In this document: positions 29,780 to 38,654 of the stretch, in pieces
Layout: each line of letters starts with the position of its first letter
Numbering within the stretch: position 1 is the first letter of the stretch
NCBI GenBank assembly: GCA_021827205.1
Contig: JAKAWV010000010.1
Coordinates: forward strand, 38,639-102,638
From: Pseudomonadota bacterium
GTDB taxonomy: Bacteria > Pseudomonadota > Gammaproteobacteria > Xanthomonadales > Rhodanobacteraceae
Direction of reading: 5' to 3'
DNA length: 64,000 bases
The notes under the pieces: generated by a model
Database searches by the model: none
Told to the model about the DNA's origin: nothing
The model's input: only the letters and a program-made list of their open reading frames with translations
Made by a program: the position numbers and the translations under genes

Positions 29780-30535
29780 CTAGTCCGTGCGTGTTTCGGC
29801 GAGGCGCCCGCCGCTCATTTCCAGCACGCGGTCCATGCGCGCGGCGAGGCGACTGTCGTGCGTGGCCAGCACCAGCGCCGTGCCCGATTCGCGATTCAAC
29901 TCCAGCATCAGCTCGTACACACCGCGCGCTGTGCGCTCGTCGAGATTGCCGGTGGGCTCGTCGCCGAGCACGCACAACGGCTTGGTGACCAGCGCGCGCG
30001 CCACCGCGCAACGCTGACGCTCACCGCCGGACAACTCGCCCGGCTTGTGCTGCAGGCGGTGCCCCAGACCCACGCGCTGCAGCAGCGCCGCGGCCTGCGC
30101 ACGCGCATCGCTCACCGCGTTGCCGCGAATCAACAGCGGAAACGCGACGTTCTCCACTGCGCTGAACTCGGGCAGCAGATGATGAAACTGATAAATGAAA
30201 CCAAGCGCCTCGTTGCGCAGGCGCCCGCGCGCGGCATCGCCCAGCGCGGAAAACCTGCGCCCGGCCAGCACCACCTCGCCGGAAGTGGGCGTGTCCAGTC
30301 CGCCGAGCAGGTGCAGCAGCGTGCTCTTGCCCGCGCCGGAGGCGCCGATCACGGCGACACTCTCGCCGCGGCGCACGGCCAGATCGATGCCCAGCAGCAC
30401 TTCGGCGCGCAGCTTGCCCTCCTGGTACGTCTTGGTCAGGTCTTCGGCACGCAGCACGGCTTCCGACTTGGAAACATCACGTGTTGTTACCGAGTCCCGA
30501 GCCCCGAGCCCCGAGTCCCGAACCCGATCATTCAT
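29780..30535 (-). CDS. lolD: lipoprotein-releasing system ATP-binding protein
   Basis: A 251-residue ABC ATPase that drives release of lipoproteins from the inner membrane to LolA. Walker [10 protein letters not shown], signature [11 protein letters not shown], Walker [13 protein letters not shown] and the H-loop ATHD are all present. Its ATG (30535) overlaps the end of lolC by eight bases. Codons 4-14 are made of a heptamer repeat, giving an Arg/Asp/Gly/Ser-rich insert before the conserved [12 protein letters not shown]. Because seven is not a multiple of three, loss or gain of a unit would shift the lolD frame. Confidence 0.93.
   Translation of the reverse strand: MNDRVRDSGLGARDSVTTRDVSKSEAVLRAEDLTKTYQEGKLRAEVLLGIDLAVRRGESVAVIGASGAGKSTLLHLLGGLDTPTSGEVVLAGRRFSALGDAARGRLRNEALGFIYQFHHLLPEFSAVENVAFPLLIRGNAVSDARAQAAALLQRVGLGHRLQHKPGELSGGERQRCAVARALVTKPLCVLGDEPTGNLDERTARGVYELMLELNRESGTALVLATHDSRLAARMDRVLEMSGGRLAETRTD
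30491..30525. repeat. five tandem heptamers at the lolC/lolD junction
   Basis: The plus strand reads CGAGTCC, CGAGCCC, CGAGCCC, CGAGTCC, CGAACCC in direct succession. The array lies inside the first codons of lolD, just after the lolC stop. Short heptamer arrays of this sort are scattered in Xanthomonadales genomes; a related array is at 44315-44342. Confidence 0.8.
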
Positions 30536-31766
30536 AGCGCAGCGCCTCCGCCGGCTGCGTGCGCGAGGCGCGCCACGCCGGATACAGCGTGGCCAGCAGC
30601 GAGAATACGAACGCCAGCAGCGCGATCCAGCCCACGTCACGCCACTCCAGGCGCGAGGGCAGATTGCTGATGTAGTACACATCCGGCGACAGGAACTGCA
30701 CGTGGAACAGGCGCTGGATGCCGTCCACGATCGCCGGAAGATTGATCGCCAGCAACACGCCGCCAAGCACGCCCAGACCGATGCCGATCAGGCCGCTGAT
30801 CATGCCCTGGACCACGAACACGCCCATCACCGTGCGCGGCGTGGCGCCCATGGTGCGCAGGATGGCGATGTCGGCCTGCTTGTCGGTGACCAGCATCACC
30901 AGCGTCGAAACCAGATTGAATGCGGCCACCGCGACGATCAGCGAGAGGATGATGAACATGACCTTCTTCTCCATGGCAATGGCCTTGAAGAAGTTGGAGT
31001 GGCTGTCCATCCACGTCGACACCGCGTACAGCCCGCCGAGTTTCTGCAACAACTCGCGGCCGACCTGGTAGGCAAGAAACGGGTGATCGAGCTTCAGGCG
31101 GATGCCGGTGGGCCCGGATTGCTGGTACAGCTTCTGCGCGTCCTGCATGTTGATCTCGGCCAGCCCGGCGTCGTACTGCTCGATACCCGCACCGAAGATG
31201 CCGCTGACGGTAAAACTGCGCAGGCGCGGGAGACCACCGATTGGCGAGCCGGCGAATCCGGACACCACCACCACGTGATCGCCCACGGTTACGCCCAGGC
31301 TCAAGGCCAGGTCGCGCCCCAGCACGATGTTCCAACTGCCCGGCGTGAGGCTGGACAGGCTGCCCTGCACCATGCGGTGACCAATGCTGGTGACCTTGTT
31401 TTCATACGCCGGCTCGATACCGCGGATCACCGCGCCCTGCGAGCGCTGGCCGAGCAGATAGGCCTCGTGTTCGACATACGGCGCGGCGGCCATCACGTGC
31501 GGCAGCGCGTCGGCCACGCGCACCGCGTGCGGCCAGTCGCGCACCGTGCCGTCCACGCCGGAAATCGTGGTTTCAGCGACCATGCCGAGGATGCGGTCGC
31601 GCAGTTCGTGGTCGAAACCGTTCATCACCGAGATCACCGCGATCAACGCGGTCACGCCCACGGCGATGCCCAGCATCGATACCAGCGAAATGAACGAGAT
31701 GAAGCGGTTGCGGCGCTTGGCGCGCGTGTAGCGCAAGCCGATGAACAGGCTCAGCGGGCGAAACAT
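30528..31766 (-). CDS. lolC: lipoprotein-releasing system permease LolC/LolE
   Basis: A 412-residue inner membrane protein with one N-terminal helix, a periplasmic MacB-like domain (about residues 50-260) and three C-terminal helices of the FtsX type. [20 protein letters not shown] and [16 protein letters not shown], each 20 residues or fewer, are typical LolC/E opening motifs. ATG 31766 starts at the family N-terminus; an in-frame extension of 60 codons has no family character. Only one permease gene lies next to lolD, so the complex may be a homodimeric LolF-type or a second gene is elsewhere. Confidence 0.92.
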   Translation of the reverse strand: MFRPLSLFIGLRYTRAKRRNRFISFISLVSMLGIAVGVTALIAVISVMNGFDHELRDRILGMVAETTISGVDGTVRDWPHAVRVADALPHVMAAAPYVEHEAYLLGQRSQGAVIRGIEPAYENKVTSIGHRMVQGSLSSLTPGSWNIVLGRDLALSLGVTVGDHVVVVSGFAGSPIGGLPRLRSFTVSGIFGAGIEQYDAGLAEINMQDAQKLYQQSGPTGIRLKLDHPFLAYQVGRELLQKLGGLYAVSTWMDSHSNFFKAIAMEKKVMFIILSLIVAVAAFNLVSTLVMLVTDKQADIAILRTMGATPRTVMGVFVVQGMISGLIGIGLGVLGGVLLAINLPAIVDGIQRLFHVQFLSPDVYYISNLPSRLEWRDVGWIALLAFVFSLLATLYPAWRASRTQPAEALRYE

Positions 31767-31864
31767 GGACGGCTCATCGGAGTTCTCGGGAGGATGCAGG
31801 GAATTGCACTGGCGGGCGGCGCAGCGTGCACCAAGCCCGCGGCGCCGACAAGCGCGACGCGGCC

Positions 31865-32290
31865 TCAGCGCGTGTGGGCATGCGCCGACAGCAGCATGCG
31901 CAGACGCCGGTGCTGCACCTCGTCGAGATTGTCCGGCAGCAGCCACAGCGTGACGGCATGCGGACGCGGGCCATCGCTCCAGGCGAGTCGCAGCACCAGC
32001 AATGGGCCGAACACGCGCGTGTGGCGCAACTGCGCCGGCTCGACGTCGTCACCGCGCCAGATGCGCGCGGCATCGCGACTCAGCTCGAAGCTGCGCAGCG
32101 ATGGCCGCAGCAGACGCCTTGCAGCCAGGCCTGCGGCGAGCACGATCAGGACAATGCCGACGCTACGGGGCAACACGGTCAAGTCGGCCAGCGCCAATGC
32201 CAGCACAGCCAGTGACGCGATCAGCGTCAGCGCCAGCAGCAGGCTGGGCGAAGGGCGCAGATCAATGCGCAGCGCGGGCGCGGAAGTCAT
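31865..32290 (-). CDS. YgfX/CptA-like membrane protein
   Basis: A 141-residue protein with two adjacent membrane helices (about residues 15-60) and a soluble C-terminal half containing WLLPDNLD, the pattern seen in YgfX (CptA, DUF1434-type). In enterics YgfX is encoded after sdhE and has been linked to cytoskeleton inhibition and to flavinylation factors. Here the start overlaps the sdhE end by 29 bases, which strongly supports the assignment. Sequence conservation in the family is low, so the call leans on synteny. Confidence 0.7.
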   Translation of the reverse strand: MTSAPALRIDLRPSPSLLLALTLIASLAVLALALADLTVLPRSVGIVLIVLAAGLAARRLLRPSLRSFELSRDAARIWRGDDVEPAQLRHTRVFGPLLVLRLAWSDGPRPHAVTLWLLPDNLDEVQHRRLRMLLSAHAHTR

Positions 32291-32525
32291 CGATCAGTGC
32301 CTGCCAGTCACGCCGCGGTGCCGGGCTGCGACCGCTGCACCACGCCCACAAATCCGGGTCTTGTTGTTCCAGCAGATCGGCGAAAGCCGCGCGCTGCACC
32401 GGGCTGGCGTTGGCCCACTGCGCATCCAGCCAGCCACCGAGCAGCACGTCCAGCTCGCGCATGCCGCGCCGGCAACGCCAGCGCAGGCGGCCCAGTTGCG
32501 TGGCATCCACAGGCGCCGCGCCCAT
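32262..32525 (-). CDS. sdhE: FAD assembly factor SdhE
   Basis: An 87-residue cytoplasmic helical protein that helps attach FAD covalently to SdhA. The diagnostic RGMRELD (RGxxE) motif is near residue 20. Length and basic/hydrophobic pattern fit the SdhE/CptB/YgfY family. ATG 32525 follows the sdhB TGA after one base, so it is an operon member with its own target enzyme. Confidence 0.9.
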   Translation of the reverse strand: MGAAPVDATQLGRLRWRCRRGMRELDVLLGGWLDAQWANASPVQRAAFADLLEQQDPDLWAWCSGRSPAPRRDWQALIDDFRARAAH

Positions 32526-32526
32526 T

Positions 32527-33303
32527 TCAGCCGCGCCGCGCGACGATGAGTTTCTTGATCTCGGCGATGGCTAGCGCCGGGTTGAGACCCTTGGGGCAGG
32601 TGCGCGTGCAGTTCATGATGGTGTGGCAGCGGTACAGGCGGAACGGGTCTTCCAGTTCATCCAGGCGCGTGCCGGTGTCCTCGTCGCGGCTGTCCACGAT
32701 CCAGCGGTAGGCCTGCAGCAGAATCGCCGGACCCAGGTAACGGTCGCCGTTCCACCAGTAGCTCGGGCACGAGGTGCTGCAGCACGCGCACAGGATGCAC
32801 TCGTACAAGCCATCGAGCTGCTTGCGATCCTCGGGCGATTGCAGACGCTCGCGGTCCGGCGCCGCGCTTTCGGTGCGCAACCACGGCCGTACCGCGGCGT
32901 GCTGGGCGTAGAAGTGGGTGAGGTCCGGAACCAGATCCTTGACCACCGGCATGTGCGGCAGCGGGTAGATGCTGATGTCGCCCTCGCACTCATCCAGACC
33001 CGTGGTGCAGGCCAGTGTGTTGACACCGTTGATGTTCATCGCGCAGGAACCGCAGATGCCCTCGCGGCAGGAACGGCGCAGGGTCAGCGTGGCGTCGATC
33101 TCGTTTTTGATCTTCAGCAGCGCATCCAGCACCATCGGGCAGTTGGACACGTCGAGATCGAAACTGTCCAGGCGCGGGTTGCGGCCATCGTCCGGCGTCC
33201 AGCGATAAATACGAAAGGTACGCACGTTGTTCGCGCCAGCCGGCGCGGGATGGTGCGCGCCCTTCTGTACCTTGGAGTTCTTGGGCAGGGAAAATTCGGC
33301 CAT
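32527..33303 (-). CDS. sdhB: succinate dehydrogenase iron-sulfur subunit
   Basis: A 258-residue subunit of complex II carrying three Fe-S clusters that pass electrons from FAD to quinone. The 2Fe-2S ligands are in [25 protein letters not shown] spacing (near residues 75-95, motif longer than quoted elsewhere). The 4Fe-4S and 3Fe-4S ligands are in [13 protein letters not shown] and [18 protein letters not shown] 33303 starts MAEFSLP. It lies 56 bases after sdhA on the same strand. Confidence 0.95.
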   Translation of the reverse strand: MAEFSLPKNSKVQKGAHHPAPAGANNVRTFRIYRWTPDDGRNPRLDSFDLDVSNCPMVLDALLKIKNEIDATLTLRRSCREGICGSCAMNINGVNTLACTTGLDECEGDISIYPLPHMPVVKDLVPDLTHFYAQHAAVRPWLRTESAAPDRERLQSPEDRKQLDGLYECILCACCSTSCPSYWWNGDRYLGPAILLQAYRWIVDSRDEDTGTRLDELEDPFRLYRCHTIMNCTRTCPKGLNPALAIAEIKKLIVARRG

Positions 33304-33359
33304 GACTGCGATTCCTTGATTGAGCGGATTGCCGGGTGTTCTCACACCCCGCCGGCGAC

Positions 33360-35147
33360 TCAGTAGACGCGCTTTTTCGGCGGCACCACGTCCACATCCT
33401 TGCTCATCGTGTACATGTGCACCGGGCGATAGTCGAAGCGCGATTTGCCGGCGGCGTCCACCCACACCAGCGTGTGTTTCTGCCAGTTGGCGTCGTCACG
33501 ATCCGGGAAATCCTCGCGCGCGTGCCCGCCACGGCTCTCGGTGCGCTGCGCGGCGGAATGCATGGTCGCCACCGCCTGGCCGAGCAGATTGGACAGCTCC
33601 AGCGTTTCCACCAGGTCCGAGTTCCACACCAGCGAGCGATCGCTGACGCCGACATCGGCAAAATTGTCGTTGACGCGACTGATGTTGGCGCAGCCTTCCT
33701 TGAGCGTCTCGCCAGTGCGAAATACCGCCGCGTCGCGCTGCATGGTGCGCTGCATGTCAACGCGCAGCTTGGCGGTGGGCGTGGTGCCCTTGGCGTGGCG
33801 CAGGCCATCGAAGCGTGCCAGCGCGGTATCCAGCACGCTGGCCGGCAGATCGGGATGCGGCGTATGCGGCTTGACGATCTCGGCACAGCGATTGGCCGCG
33901 GCGCGTCCGAACACGACCAGATCCAGCAGCGAGTTCGAGCCCAGGCGGTTGGCGCCGTGCACCGACACGCAGGCCGCCTCGCCGATGGCGAACAGGCCCG
34001 GCACCACGGCGTCGTTGTCGTCGCCTTTCCTCTGCACGACCTCGCCATGGAAGTTGGTGGGGATGCCACCCATGTTGTAGTGCACGGTCGGCAGTACCGG
34101 GATCGGCTGCCTGGTGACATCGACGCCGGAAAAGATGCGCGCGGTCTCGGCGATGCCCGGCAGGCGCTCGTGGATCACATCCTGGCCCAAGTGCATCAGG
34201 TTGAGCAGCACATGATCGTGCTCGTCGCCGACGCCCCGGCCCTCGCGGATCTCGATGGTCATGGCGCGGCTGACCACGTCACGCGAGGCCAGATCCTTGG
34301 CGCTGGGTGCGTAGCGCTCCATGAAGCGCTCGCCCTTGCTGTTGGTCAGAAAGCCGCCCTCGCCGCGCACGCCCTCGGTGATCAGACAACCCGCGCCATA
34401 GATTCCGGTGGGATGGAACTGCACGAATTCCATGTCCTGCAGCGCGAGGCCTGCGCGCAGCACCATGCCGCCGCCATCGCCGGTGCAGGTGTGCGCCGAG
34501 GTGCAGGAAAAATAGGTGCGGCCATAGCCGCCGGTGGCCAGCACCACGGCGTGCCCGCGGAACAGGTGCAGCGTGCCGTCGTTCAGATCCCAGGCCAGCA
34601 CGCCGCGGCACACACCCTCGCTGTCGAATACCAGATCCAGCGCGAAGTACTCGACGAAAAACTGCGCCTGATGCTTCAGCGCCTGCTGGTACAGCGTATG
34701 CAGCATGGCGTGGCCGGTGCGGTCGGCGGCGGCGCAGGTGCGCTGCGCGGTGCCCTTGCCGTAATGCGTGGTCATGCCGCCGAACGGACGCTGATAGATC
34801 TTGCCGTCCTCGGTGCGCGAGAACGGAACACCGTAATGCTCCAGCTCGATCACCGCCGGGATGGCCTCGCGGCACATGTACTCGACGGCGTCCTGATCGG
34901 CCAGCCAGTCGGAGCCCTTGATGGTGTCGTAGAAATGAAAGCGCCAGTCGTCCTCGCCCATGTTGCCCAGCGCCGAGGCGATGCCGCCCTGCGCGGCCAC
35001 GGTGTGCGAGCGCGTGGGAAACACCTTGCTGATGCACGCCGTGTTCAAACCCTTGGCGGCCATGCCAAACGTGGCGCGCAGACCCGATCCACCGGCGCCG
35101 ACCACGATGACATCGAACTTGTGTTGCTGGATCTTGTAGCTTTCCAT
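33360..35147 (-). CDS. sdhA: succinate dehydrogenase flavoprotein subunit
   Basis: A 595-residue catalytic subunit that oxidises succinate to fumarate. The FAD-binding [11 protein letters not shown] is near residue 15, and His48 in [10 protein letters not shown] is the expected covalent flavin attachment site. The substrate loop [15 protein letters not shown] and the C-terminal RSLVWNSDL are seen. ATG 35147 was chosen at the family start; upstream frame extension crosses sdhD. It lies four bases after sdhD. Confidence 0.96.
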   Translation of the reverse strand: MESYKIQQHKFDVIVVGAGGSGLRATFGMAAKGLNTACISKVFPTRSHTVAAQGGIASALGNMGEDDWRFHFYDTIKGSDWLADQDAVEYMCREAIPAVIELEHYGVPFSRTEDGKIYQRPFGGMTTHYGKGTAQRTCAAADRTGHAMLHTLYQQALKHQAQFFVEYFALDLVFDSEGVCRGVLAWDLNDGTLHLFRGHAVVLATGGYGRTYFSCTSAHTCTGDGGGMVLRAGLALQDMEFVQFHPTGIYGAGCLITEGVRGEGGFLTNSKGERFMERYAPSAKDLASRDVVSRAMTIEIREGRGVGDEHDHVLLNLMHLGQDVIHERLPGIAETARIFSGVDVTRQPIPVLPTVHYNMGGIPTNFHGEVVQRKGDDNDAVVPGLFAIGEAACVSVHGANRLGSNSLLDLVVFGRAAANRCAEIVKPHTPHPDLPASVLDTALARFDGLRHAKGTTPTAKLRVDMQRTMQRDAAVFRTGETLKEGCANISRVNDNFADVGVSDRSLVWNSDLVETLELSNLLGQAVATMHSAAQRTESRGGHAREDFPDRDDANWQKHTLVWVDAAGKSRFDYRPVHMYTMSKDVDVVPPKKRVY

Positions 35148-35151
35148 GGTC

Positions 35152-35535
35152 TCAGCGTCCCAAAGCGATGCGCAGCACGGCGAGCGCCGCCAGCAGCGCG
35201 GCCAGCACGGCGTAGAAGCGCGCCGCGATCTGCAGCACGACCCCAAGCCAGCGCGTGTGCACGTAATCCTCGATCACCACCTGCAGCCCAAGCTGCATGT
35301 GCCAGAACAACGCGATGATGAACACCAGCATCAGTACGGCATTGATTGGATCGGCCAGCGTCGCGTGCACTGACGTGTAATCGCCATGCAGCAGCATCAG
35401 CACCAGCGCCATGAACCACAGTCCCAGAAAAAACAGCGCCAGCGCGGTAATGCGCTGCCGCCACCAGTGGTTCACGCCCTCCTTGGCCGAACCCAGCCCG
35501 AGTGCACGCTGCAGCGGATTGCGCAGGTCATTCAT
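35152..35535 (-). CDS. sdhD: succinate dehydrogenase membrane anchor subunit SdhD
   Basis: A 127-residue protein with three membrane helices that, with SdhC, anchors complex II and forms the heme b and quinone sites. The pattern [17 protein letters not shown] matches the H-x3-G-x6-DY signature of SdhD, with the histidine a likely heme ligand. Its ATG overlaps the sdhC stop as ATGA. Length is normal. Confidence 0.9.
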   Translation of the reverse strand: MNDLRNPLQRALGLGSAKEGVNHWWRQRITALALFFLGLWFMALVLMLLHGDYTSVHATLADPINAVLMLVFIIALFWHMQLGLQVVIEDYVHTRWLGVVLQIAARFYAVLAALLAALAVLRIALGR

Positions 35536-35927
35536 GGCGCACATCCGGCCAGCACGATCCAGGCCCAGGCCAGAATCGTCAGCAGCAGCGATAGCAGCAC
35601 CACGATCCAGCCATTGCGCACAAACACCGGCTTGGCAAAGCCGAAGCCGGCGTCCTGTAGCAGATGACGCACGCCATTGCACAAGTGATAGGCAAAGGCC
35701 CAGGTCCAGCCAATCAGCAATATCTGCAGCAGTGGCGCAGCCAGAAATGACCGATAGGCCGCGAAGGCCGTGCTTCCGTCCGCCAGCGTCAGCAGCCCGC
35801 CCAGCAGCAACAGCGTGCCCACTGCCAGCGCGATGCCGGTGGCGCGGTGCAGGATCGAGGAGACCATCTGCACTTGCCAGCGATAAATGCCGAGGTGCGG
35901 GGAAAGCGGGCGTCGCGTGTGATCCAT
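35532..35927 (-). CDS. sdhC: succinate dehydrogenase cytochrome b556 subunit
   Basis: A 131-residue protein with three membrane helices. RPLSPHLGIYRWQ and SSILHRATG are the hallmark SdhC N-terminal motifs (quinone-site Ser and Arg), and HLCNGVRHL holds the heme-ligand histidine. ATG 35927 is 48 bases after the small SDHAF4-like gene. It continues into sdhD with a four-base overlap. Confidence 0.94.
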   Translation of the reverse strand: MDHTRRPLSPHLGIYRWQVQMVSSILHRATGIALAVGTLLLLGGLLTLADGSTAFAAYRSFLAAPLLQILLIGWTWAFAYHLCNGVRHLLQDAGFGFAKPVFVRNGWIVVLLSLLLTILAWAWIVLAGCAP

Positions 35928-35975
35928 GGCGGGTTCCTGGCGAGGGATCGGGGTCGGTGCTGACCGAGGAGCGAT

Positions 35976-36149
35976 TCAAAAATCAATGCAACGACCGTTC
36001 TTCTCCCAATCACCGTAGCGCGTGGGATCAAGCGGCGCGTGCGACACGGGAGACGCTGACGATGGAGCCTGCGGCGGTGGGGGCGGGTACTTGCCGTGTA
36101 GATCGGGCTCGGGCGCAGTTGCAGGACGTGGCAGATGGGATTCAGACAT
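35976..36149 (-). CDS. small DUF1674 / SDHAF4-like succinate dehydrogenase assembly protein
   Basis: A 57-residue protein easily missed by gene finders. Its C-terminus DPTRYGDWEKNGRCIDF is the diagnostic end of the DUF1674 family, whose eukaryotic member SDHAF4 protects flavinylated SdhA before complex II assembly. The N-terminal 40 residues are Pro/Ser-rich and probably disordered, as in relatives. It is the first gene of the sdh operon. ATG 36149 lies about 16 bases after the -10 element and lacks a clear ribosome binding site, so the leader is very short. Confidence 0.8.
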   Translation of the reverse strand: MSESHLPRPATAPEPDLHGKYPPPPPQAPSSASPVSHAPLDPTRYGDWEKNGRCIDF

Positions 36150-36160
36150 AAATTTCAGAT

Positions 36161-36193
36161 GCAAGGATATAACCTTGCTCCACCCTGGCTCAA
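36161..36193. promoter_or_regulatory. palindromic divergent promoter of the sdh operon and ygfZ
   Basis: GCAAGG (36161-36166) and CCTTGC (36173-36178) flank ATATAA. For the leftward sdh operon, TTGAGC on the minus strand (36188-36193) and TATATC (36166-36171) form a good sigma70 promoter with 16-base spacing. Rightward, TATAAC (36168-36173) can serve ygfZ, though its -35 is poor. Both -10 elements lie inside the same palindrome, so one bound protein could block both. Confidence 0.5.
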
Positions 36194-36224
36194 GCTCAGA
36201 CGCGAATTCCTGCGCCATCCGTGC

Positions 36225-37046
36225 ATGCAAAACGTGTTTTCCGAAGCGCCACGCGAGGCGGCGGTTCTGCATTTGCAGGGCGCCGATGCCGAGCGTTTCG
36301 CGCACGCGCAATTCGCCTCGGACGTGCACGCGCTGGCACTGCAGCGCTGGCAATGGAGCGCATGGCTGGACGTGCAGGGTCGCGTGCGCGTTCTGCTGCA
36401 ACTGGCACGCATCGCGGACACGCGCTTCCTCGCGCTGCTGCGTGGCGGTGATGCACACGCATTGGCCGCCGCACTCGGCCGTTTCCTGTTGCGCGACAAG
36501 CTGCAACTGACGGCCCAGAGGATGCGATTACTGCCCGGCGCAGCGCTCGCCATGAACGAAGCCCAGTTGCAGGAACACTCGATTACCCTCGGCATGGACA
36601 CGCACAGTTGGATGCTGTGCGATGTGCAGGCCGAATCCGCGCCGGCACCCGGCATCACCGAGGATGCGCCGCGCGCAAATGTCTGGCTGCACGAACTGCG
36701 CGCCGGCTGGCCGTGGTTACCCGATGCCGCGCTGGATGCGCTGTTGCCGCCGGCACTGGGGCTGGAACATCTGGGTGCCGTGCGCTTCGACAAGGGCTGC
36801 TACCCCGGGCAGGAAATCGCCGCACGCCTGCATTTCCGCGGCGGAAACAAACGTGAGCTGGTGCGCTTGCGTGGCGCTGCGCAGGCGACCGAGGAACTGT
36901 TGCGCGCCACGCCCGAAGCGTTGCAGGTTTTGCTCATGCACCGCGATCGCGCCAACGACAGCGTCGAGATGCTCGGCGTGTTGAACACCAGCAGCGCTGC
37001 TGCAAGCGCCTACGCAGCATTGATCGTCGCGCGCTATCCGGCCTGA
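36225..37046 (+). CDS. ygfZ: YgfZ/GcvT-family folate-binding Fe-S maintenance protein
   Basis: A 273-residue folate-dependent protein that supports the function of Fe-S enzymes. The signature KGCYPGQEIAAR is near residues 190-201, with the key Cys192. The N-terminal ADAERFAHAQFASDV and WQWSAWLDVQGRV are typical of the family. ATG 36225 is preferred. An in-frame ATG at 36135 would put the start upstream of the shared promoter and adds non-family residues, though it has a slightly better ribosome binding site. It diverges from the sdh operon, whose product is itself an Fe-S enzyme. Confidence 0.88.
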   Translation: MQNVFSEAPREAAVLHLQGADAERFAHAQFASDVHALALQRWQWSAWLDVQGRVRVLLQLARIADTRFLALLRGGDAHALAAALGRFLLRDKLQLTAQRMRLLPGAALAMNEAQLQEHSITLGMDTHSWMLCDVQAESAPAPGITEDAPRANVWLHELRAGWPWLPDAALDALLPPALGLEHLGAVRFDKGCYPGQEIAARLHFRGGNKRELVRLRGAAQATEELLRATPEALQVLLMHRDRANDSVEMLGVLNTSSAAASAYAALIVARYPA

Positions 37047-37346
37047 CGCGCACCGTGCGCACTAGCGCGGCATGCGCGTCAGGCACATCCCTCGAAACTG
37101 AACGAGATCACCTGGGCACTTGCGCAAGACCCGCGCGATCCGTACATTGCACCAGCCTTTCCGGGACAGCGGCGTCATAGCCGCGGTCCTGCGCGCGGCG
37201 ATCCGGAAGCTCCGCATCGCAGCGTGCATGGCCTGCACAAGGCCACCGATACGCCCGCCTGCATCACGCAGGCGTCGGGCGCGGCGCCCAAGGCGCCCCC
37301 GACATTCGGCCGCACCCGCTGGTGCTGGCCTGTACCTCATGTGCGA

Positions 37347-37399
37347 CACCGCGACTGAACGCGGTGCCGTTGACGGAAGCCCGGGACGAGCGGGCTTCC
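37347..37399 (+). promoter_or_regulatory. two strong hairpins in the ygfZ-hydrolase gap
   Basis: The 401-base gap 37047-37447 has no gene. It holds CACCGCG/CGCGGTG (37347-37366, loop 6) and GGAAGCCCG/CGGGCTTCC (37375-37399, loop 7). The second ends 36 bases before the AAGGAG of the hydrolase gene. No T-tract follows. They could be a ygfZ terminator or a folded leader of the hydrolase gene. Confidence 0.45.
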
Positions 37400-37447
37400 T
37401 CCCCATGCGTGCGCCGCAATCACGGGCGCCCACCAAGGAGTCGTGCG

Positions 37448-37894
37448 ATGAAACTCGCCTGGTTGCTGTGGATGGCATCATGGATGGCGCCCGTTGCGCC
37501 GCATCTGGCCAGCCAGACGTGTCTGGCGACCACGGTGTATCTGGAAGCCCGTGGCGAACCGCAAATCGGGCAAGCCGCGGTCGCTGAAGTTGCGCTACGC
37601 CGTCGCGAGATGGGCCTGTGGGGCAAGCACGTGTGCGAAGTGGTCACTGCGCCCAAGCAGTTCGCGCCGAGCCTGGTGCCACCAGGCACACCTCTGGACA
37701 ACCTGCAATCGTGGCAACTCGCATGGAATATCGCCGGCGAGGCGCTGCACACGTGGTCGCTACCGCGCGACCGCCGCCGCTACGTCGTGCCGCACGCGAT
37801 GAGCTTCTATGCCGCCGACATTCCCGCGCCATCCTGGGCCACAGGCTCGCCGCTGGCGGTGATCGGCGACCACCGTTTCTACGCGGTGAATTGA
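37448..37894 (+). CDS. exported cell wall hydrolase, SleB-like (Hydrolase_2)
   Basis: A 148-residue protein with a signal peptide of about 22 residues. The mature part fits the SleB/Hydrolase_2 catalytic domain, with VYLEARGEP at its start, giving the catalytic glutamate, and later KQFAPS and HAMSFYAADI. SleB enzymes are lytic transglycosylases in spores; in Gram-negative bacteria the domain is probably a peptidoglycan hydrolase in the periplasm. AAGGAG is seven bases before ATG 37448. It stands alone. Confidence 0.78.
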   Translation: MKLAWLLWMASWMAPVAPHLASQTCLATTVYLEARGEPQIGQAAVAEVALRRREMGLWGKHVCEVVTAPKQFAPSLVPPGTPLDNLQSWQLAWNIAGEALHTWSLPRDRRRYVVPHAMSFYAADIPAPSWATGSPLAVIGDHRFYAVN

Positions 37895-37939
37895 GCCACC
37901 GAGAGAGACGCCGCGCCCGGCGCAGCGTTGCGGCATGAG

Positions 37940-37962
37940 CGGATCACGCGGCGCGTGATCCG
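37940..37962. terminator. perfect 10-bp hairpin between convergent genes
   Basis: CGGATCACGC at 37940-37949 is exactly mirrored by GCGTGATCCG at 37953-37962 with a three-base loop. It sits between the converging ends of the SleB-like gene (37894) and the lipoprotein gene (37976), where a bidirectional terminator is expected. There is no T-run on either side. Confidence 0.55.
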
Positions 37963-37975
37963 GCGCGCATGCGGT

Positions 37976-38455
37976 TCAGTGCTCGCCGCGCCAACGCGGA
38001 TACACGCGACCGTCGTGGATGACCACCGCATCGCCAGGGCGCACATTCGGATATTGGCGCTGGATCAAGCTCACGTCGCGACCATCACTCATGCGCATCC
38101 AGATACGCCACGCCGGCACCTGATTGCCGTTCTGCTGCGACATGGCATTGCCTACCGCGCCACCGGCCACCGCACCGACAATCGTCGTCGCGGCACGTCC
38201 GCGTCCATGTCCCAACTGATTGCCCAACGCACCGCCGATCACCGCCCCCAGCACGGTGCCCAGCGTGCTGTCGTTCTTTTCGACGTAGACCTGCTCGATG
38301 TGCTGCACCACGCCGCAATTCGCGCACACTTGCCCTTGCGCGTAGCCCTGCGGACCGTAACCATTGCGGTAAGGCTGCTGCGCGCAACCGGCCAGACCCG
38401 CGCCCAGCGCTGCGACCATCATCAGGCTTGCCACTGTTTGCATACGCACACGCAT
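37976..38455 (-). CDS. glycine-zipper outer membrane lipoprotein (SlyB/Pcp-like)
   Basis: A 159-residue lipoprotein. The signal ends GAGLAGC with predicted lipidated Cys24. A glycine-zipper 2TM domain lies at about residues 60-100 (GAVIGGALGNQLG and VGAVAGGAVGNAM). The C-terminal segment IQRQYPNVRPGDAVVIHDGRV is a usual tail of SlyB-like proteins and is split over normal variation. These proteins sit in the outer membrane and are linked to envelope stress. ATG 38455 has GAGGAG upstream. Confidence 0.82.
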   Translation of the reverse strand: MRVRMQTVASLMMVAALGAGLAGCAQQPYRNGYGPQGYAQGQVCANCGVVQHIEQVYVEKNDSTLGTVLGAVIGGALGNQLGHGRGRAATTIVGAVAGGAVGNAMSQQNGNQVPAWRIWMRMSDGRDVSLIQRQYPNVRPGDAVVIHDGRVYPRWRGEH

Positions 38456-38654
38456 GATCGACTCCTCGAACACTTGGCCGGGGTATCGCAGCCTGCGCGC
38501 GCCGTGCGCGCCTACCGTCCCCTCGCCGGATTGCAGCAATGCCTGACTGAACCCGGGCTTAGAGGATGACATGCGTGGCGCCCTGTCGCACCTGTCGCGC
38601 ATGTCCACCACGTCGCGGCACGTATGGCCGTGCAAAGTGTCTTATCGTCGTGCC

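Noticed and set aside
36135..36224. Upstream ATG start for ygfZ
   Set aside because: It would place the start before the divergent promoter palindrome and adds residues unlike the family N-terminus.
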